Positions 41,515 to 44,507 of a stretch of DNA of 44,507 bases are shown piece after piece (position 1 is the stretch's first letter; each line of letters starts with the position of its first letter). Position numbers and translations under genes: made by a program. The DNA is from Planctomycetota bacterium (GTDB lineage Bacteria > Planctomycetota > UBA1135 > GCA-002686595), in contig NYXZ01000123.1 of NCBI GenBank assembly GCA_002686595.1, positions 1-44,507 on the forward strand, read 5' to 3'. The notes below the pieces were generated by a model, which was not told where the DNA came from, made no database searches, and saw nothing but the letters and a program-made list of their open reading frames with translations.

Positions 41515-42704
41515 GATGTGCGTCCTCCGTCGGCTCCCGTGTCTGTGGAATCAGTGGTGTCCTTGGAACCGCCGGCTCCATCATTTGTGTCCGTACGCCC
41601 GGTATCGCCGCTTCCGCCTGCATCTCCTGTACCGCCACTACAACCGGGCCCCGGATAGTCGCTCTCATCCGGACGAGATGTGTGCCCCCGCCCCGGATCA
41701 GGGCCCGCTCCCCAGGTGGAGCCCGGCACGGTCAGGGCCTTGGCCGCTCGTTTGACATGCTCGCGCACCGTCGCCGGCGGCCCGTGTCCTTCGGATACAT
41801 AGCGCTTCAGGCTCTTGCCCTCCACCGCCAAAGCGTGCCAGGCCAAGCGCGCCTCTTCCAGCAGACTGTTAAAGGTAGCCACCATTTGCAGGGCCGTGGC
41901 CGTGTCCACGCCAAAGGCCTTGGTGATAAAGGCGAAGTGCTCGTCGGCGCGCTCGTGAACGGCCATGCCGAAGAAGGCCGTACCCGCGTCCTCCTCCACC
42001 AGATCCTCCATGGACGCGTCGACGCACTCCACCAGCCACTCGTCCAAGGCCGGCTTGCCGTGCCAACGCGGCGCGGCGTGGGCGGTGCGCGCCACGGCCC
42101 GCAGCAACAACCGATCGCCGTCGATCAGAAAACCGCGCGCCGCCAAACGCCGCATGACGAGCGGGGACAGCTCCAGGGGATCGCCGTCGATGATGCGCCG
42201 CAGAATCTCACGCCGATCGCGTCCCGCCAACACCTTGGCGGCTGCTCCCCGAGCCGTGCGCGGCACGTCGTAGGCCGCGTCTTCAGTGGATGTGCTCAAA
42301 GCTGGCGCATCCCCTGCTGGCGTGCTCACTGCAGGCGTGTTTCCCGTGGGCACATTCCCCGCAGCAGCGTTCCCCGTGGGCGTATTCCCCATGGGCCTGC
42401 TCACTGCAGGCGTGTTCCTCGTGGAGGCATCCCCCGTGGGCGCGTTCCCCGCGGACCCGCTCGCTGCAGGCGTGTTCCCCGTGGAGGCATCCCCTGCAGG
42501 CGCAATCCCCGAGGGCGTACTCGGTCCGGTACCGTCCTCGTCTGTTGCCCCAGTGCCTAGTGTGCCGGTAGTGCCGGTGGAGCCGGTTTCAGAAGTGGGG
42601 AAAACACCCTTCTCCTGGCCTGTGGCAGCTATTCCTTTTGCGGCCCCTCCTTCGAGGGTTTCCTCCCGGTCACCATGCCGGGGGAAGCTCTGCTCCTCGC
42701 CCAT
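41511..42704 (-). CDS. Divergent ECF-sigma-like protein with pentapeptide-repeat tail
   Basis: A 397-residue protein. Residues ~64-143 are sixteen 5-residue units of the PTGNA/PAGDA type, in frame (42276-42515). The central part resembles ECF sigma: LLLRAVARTAHAAPRWHGKP then LDEWLVECVDASMEDLVEED (region 2-like) and LLEEARLAWHALAVEGKSLK with PPATVREHVKRAAKAL (region 4-like). The fit is loose and is from memory of similar planctomycete proteins. The C terminus is a Gly/Asp/Thr-rich disordered tail. ATG 42704 is chosen; a TTG at 42785 is possible. Overlaps the next gene by ATGA. Probably the transcription activator of this operon. Confidence 0.65.
   Translation of the reverse strand: MGEEQSFPRHGDREETLEGGAAKGIAATGQEKGVFPTSETGSTGTTGTLGTGATDEDGTGPSTPSGIAPAGDASTGNTPAASGSAGNAPTGDASTRNTPAVSRPMGNTPTGNAAAGNVPTGNTPAVSTPAGDAPALSTSTEDAAYDVPRTARGAAAKVLAGRDRREILRRIIDGDPLELSPLVMRRLAARGFLIDGDRLLLRAVARTAHAAPRWHGKPALDEWLVECVDASMEDLVEEDAGTAFFGMAVHERADEHFAFITKAFGVDTATALQMVATFNSLLEEARLAWHALAVEGKSLKRYVSEGHGPPATVREHVKRAAKALTVPGSTWGAGPDPGRGHTSRPDESDYPGPGCSGGTGDAGGSGDTGRTDTNDGAGGSKDTTDSTDTGADGGRTS
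42276..42515 (-). repeat. 15-bp tandem array, sixteen units
   Basis: 240 bases encode sixteen diverged pentapeptides (for example PTGNA, PAGDA, STGNT). The third codon positions differ between units, so the array is old or under selection at the protein level. Confidence 0.8.
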
Positions 42705-43004
42705 GCGTGCGTGTGGTTTAGATTGTGGTTTTGGCGCAGCCGTTTCTAACTGGGGAGCAAACTCGGCCGCGCGGAACGAAGGCAACTTGGAACATGCGCG
42801 GCCCGACTGTCAACGAGCTTTCAAAATAAAAAGAACGCACAACCACTGACGCGCCGAGAGGGATGCCTCGCCGGCTTTCGCGCTGCCCGAACTGTGACAG
42901 CCTCACTCCCCATGCCAGTTGAACTTCGGCCTGCTGCAAGCATCACAACAACCGTCGAGCAGCCCCACCCACCAGGTGCTGGCCGTTGTTAGAATCCCAG
43001 CGCC
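42705..43004. other. Divergent region between sigma-like and M16 genes
   Basis: About 300 bases. A TTGACA stands on the minus strand at 42814-42809, next to an A/T-rich run (TTTTTATTTT), but no -10 box fits at normal spacing. A GTG start for the M16 gene follows an in-frame TAG at 42990. No RNA gene seen. Confidence 0.4.
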
Positions 43005-44507
43005 GTGCATAAGACAACACACATTTCAGTTGGCCGAAACTCGAGGCCCCGGCAAAGCGCCAGCCTTTCCTTCCTTTTAATAGCGGTGGCAATAGCAGCT
43101 CCCGCAATACCCGCGCTCGCCACGCCACCTCTCCCCTCTGGGCTTCAAGCAGACGGCCTCCAGCAGCGCATCAGCGACCACACCCTGGCCAACGGCTGGA
43201 CTTTCATCCTCGTTCCGCGTCCCGGCCCGCCTATCCTGACATTCCAAACGCGCTTGGATGTGGGCTCGATCCATGAGCACGACGGCATTCGCGGCATGGC
43301 GCACATGTTCGAGCACATGGCCTTCAAGGGGTCCGATCGCGTCGGTTCCCTGGATTGGCCCGCGGAGTTAAAGGCCCTGGCCCGGGTCGGCTCCACCCGC
43401 GACGAACTCCTGCAAGCGCGCAAACAGGGAGATGGCGAGTGGCTGCGCACCAGCGAGGCGGCCTTCGCCGCCGCCCAGGAGGAAGCCGCAGCCCTGGTGG
43501 ATGGCGAAGCCTTCAGCCGCCTGCTCGAAGATGCCGGCGGCGGCGGTTCCCTGAACGCCTTCACCCGCGCCGACGCCACGGGCTATGTGGTCAGCCTGCC
43601 GTCCAATGCCCTGGAGTTGTGGTGTTGGCTCGAACGCGAACGCTTCACGCGCCCGGTGCTGCGCGAGTTCTACCGCGAAGTCTCCGCCGTCATCGAAGAA
43701 CGCAACATGCGCGTGGACTCCGCTCCCTTCGGCGCCTTGTTGGAAGCCTGGAAACTGGCCGCCTTTCAGGCCCACCCCTATCGCCATCCGGTGATCGGAT
43801 ACGAGCAGGACATCGCCGCCTACGATCGGGAAGAGGCCGCCGCCTTCTTCCGCGCCAACTACAACGCTTCGCGCCTGGTGACCACGATTGTCGGCGACAT
43901 CGACCGGGACAGCTTGCTTCCCATGTTGGAGCGTTACTTCGGCGACCTGCCCGCCGGCCCCGCAACGCCAGCCGTGGGCCCGCCGGAACCGGAACAGACC
44001 GAACAGATCCGCATCGAGGTCCCCTTTCCCGCGGAACCGATCCTGATCCTCGGCTGGAAGTGTCCGCCGGCCAACGCCCAGGACAGCCCGGCTGTTGAAG
44101 TTGCCGTGCGCCTGCTCGGCCTAGGCGCCAGCTCGCGCCTGGAACGCCGCCTGGTGCGCGCCGAGCAACTGGCGGTCTACACCGGTGCCGGCAACGCCTT
44201 CCCGGATGCTTCCTACACCAACCTCGCCTATGTCATCGCCGTGCCAAACGCCGAAGTCGAGGTCGAGGCCCTGGAAGAAGCCATTCTGGAAGAGATTTCC
44301 TTGCTGGCGGAATCCGGCGCGGACCCCGCCGAGTTGGCCGGCGTCAAGCGCGTGGCCCGAGCCGAGTTCCTGCGCTCCATGCGCGACCCGGCGGACCTGG
44401 CCGGCCTGCTCTGCGAATACCAGGCGCGCACTGGCCATTGGCGCAACGCCTTCAAGGAAGTCGAGCGCATCAGTGCCGTGAGCGACGCGGATGTGCGCGC
44501 CGCCCTC
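43005..44507 (+). CDS. Exported M16-family zinc peptidase, N-terminal 501 codons
   Basis: The gene runs off the right edge. Translation probably begins at GTG 43005, the only start between an in-frame TAG (42990) and the signal peptide SLSFLLIAVAIAAPAIPALA. The M16 (inverzincin) site is HMFEH (His100, Glu103, His104), with a distal Glu in VIEERNMR (Glu231/232). The span between them is ~127 residues, some 50 more than is usual, filled by a helical segment (TSEAAFAAAQEEAAALVDGE). The second, non-catalytic-like half follows (LRLLGLGASSRLERRLVR-like order). It would degrade peptides in the periplasm. Such inserted forms occur in environmental bacteria, from memory. Confidence 0.88.
   Translation, partial: MHKTTHISVGRNSRPRQSASLSFLLIAVAIAAPAIPALATPPLPSGLQADGLQQRISDHTLANGWTFILVPRPGPPILTFQTRLDVGSIHEHDGIRGMAHMFEHMAFKGSDRVGSLDWPAELKALARVGSTRDELLQARKQGDGEWLRTSEAAFAAAQEEAAALVDGEAFSRLLEDAGGGGSLNAFTRADATGYVVSLPSNALELWCWLERERFTRPVLREFYREVSAVIEERNMRVDSAPFGALLEAWKLAAFQAHPYRHPVIGYEQDIAAYDREEAAAFFRANYNASRLVTTIVGDIDRDSLLPMLERYFGDLPAGPATPAVGPPEPEQTEQIRIEVPFPAEPILILGWKCPPANAQDSPAVEVAVRLLGLGASSRLERRLVRAEQLAVYTGAGNAFPDASYTNLAYVIAVPNAEVEVEALEEAILEEISLLAESGADPAELAGVKRVARAEFLRSMRDPADLAGLLCEYQARTGHWRNAFKEVERISAVSDADVRAAL

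Noticed and set aside
42276-42515. CRISPR-like or noncoding repeat array
   Set aside because: The 15-bp units keep a single reading frame and encode pentapeptides.

Overview
The window is GC-rich bacterial chromosome, gene-dense on both strands, with many 4-base ATGA stop/start overlaps and few strong Shine-Dalgarno sites. An MqnA of the futalosine pathway, a full DNA topoisomerase VI pair, a PEP-CTERM/exosortase-type exopolysaccharide locus, an ECF sigma/anti-sigma pair with an exported CHAT protein, and a very large CarboxypepD-like surface protein together suggest a Planctomycetota-like or other environmental Gram-negative lineage. That placement is an inference; there is no rRNA or tRNA gene in the window to test it. 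No prophage, CRISPR array or transposase gene was seen.

Region 1 (1-10801) is a long minus-strand operon of the exosortase (XrtA-like) exopolysaccharide type. In transcription order it encodes an outer-membrane export lipoprotein, a Wzz-like chain-length protein, a CpsD-like kinase with a broken P-loop, an AsnB-like amidotransferase, an acyl carrier protein, an AMP-forming acyl ligase, a NAD-synthase-like ATP pyrophosphatase, two alpha/beta hydrolases with unusual nucleophile elbows, and the start of a family 2 glycosyltransferase that runs off the left edge. A 79-residue PEP-CTERM protein is transcribed divergently and is a likely substrate of the (unseen) exosortase.

Region 2 (10967-17557) holds RNA- or metabolite-modifying genes (a methyltransferase, an RluA-type pseudouridine synthase, an RlmI-like methyltransferase), mqnA, and adjacent genes for topoisomerase VI subunits B and A, both with lysine/arginine-rich N-terminal tails. 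Region 3 (17883-22233) is an ECF sigma, anti-sigma and TPR-CHAT membrane protein operon.

Region 4 (22515-36819) is a mixed set: an FG-GAP secreted protein, a DUF6919-like protein, a MauE-thioredoxin-like fusion, a methyltransferase, an exported M28 peptidase, a tiny aminotransferase-domain-like protein, homoserine kinase, a PTS enzyme I homologue that has lost key catalytic residues, an exported thermonuclease, a MoaB/Mog protein and two exported (lipo)proteins, one with an HExxH motif. Region 5 (37122-42704) is a minus-strand operon of a divergent sigma-like protein with pentapeptide tandem repeats, a helical-repeat protein, a 69-residue membrane peptide and a 1089-residue CarboxypepD-repeat protein. 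The window ends inside an exported M16 peptidase gene.

Three copies of a short palindromic element with CTAG-tipped terminal inverted repeats (17554, 22420, 30676) lie in intergenic gaps, and two of them supply the stop codon of the neighbouring gene. A second, 66-bp repeat family also overlaps a stop codon (26354) and recurs at 34442.
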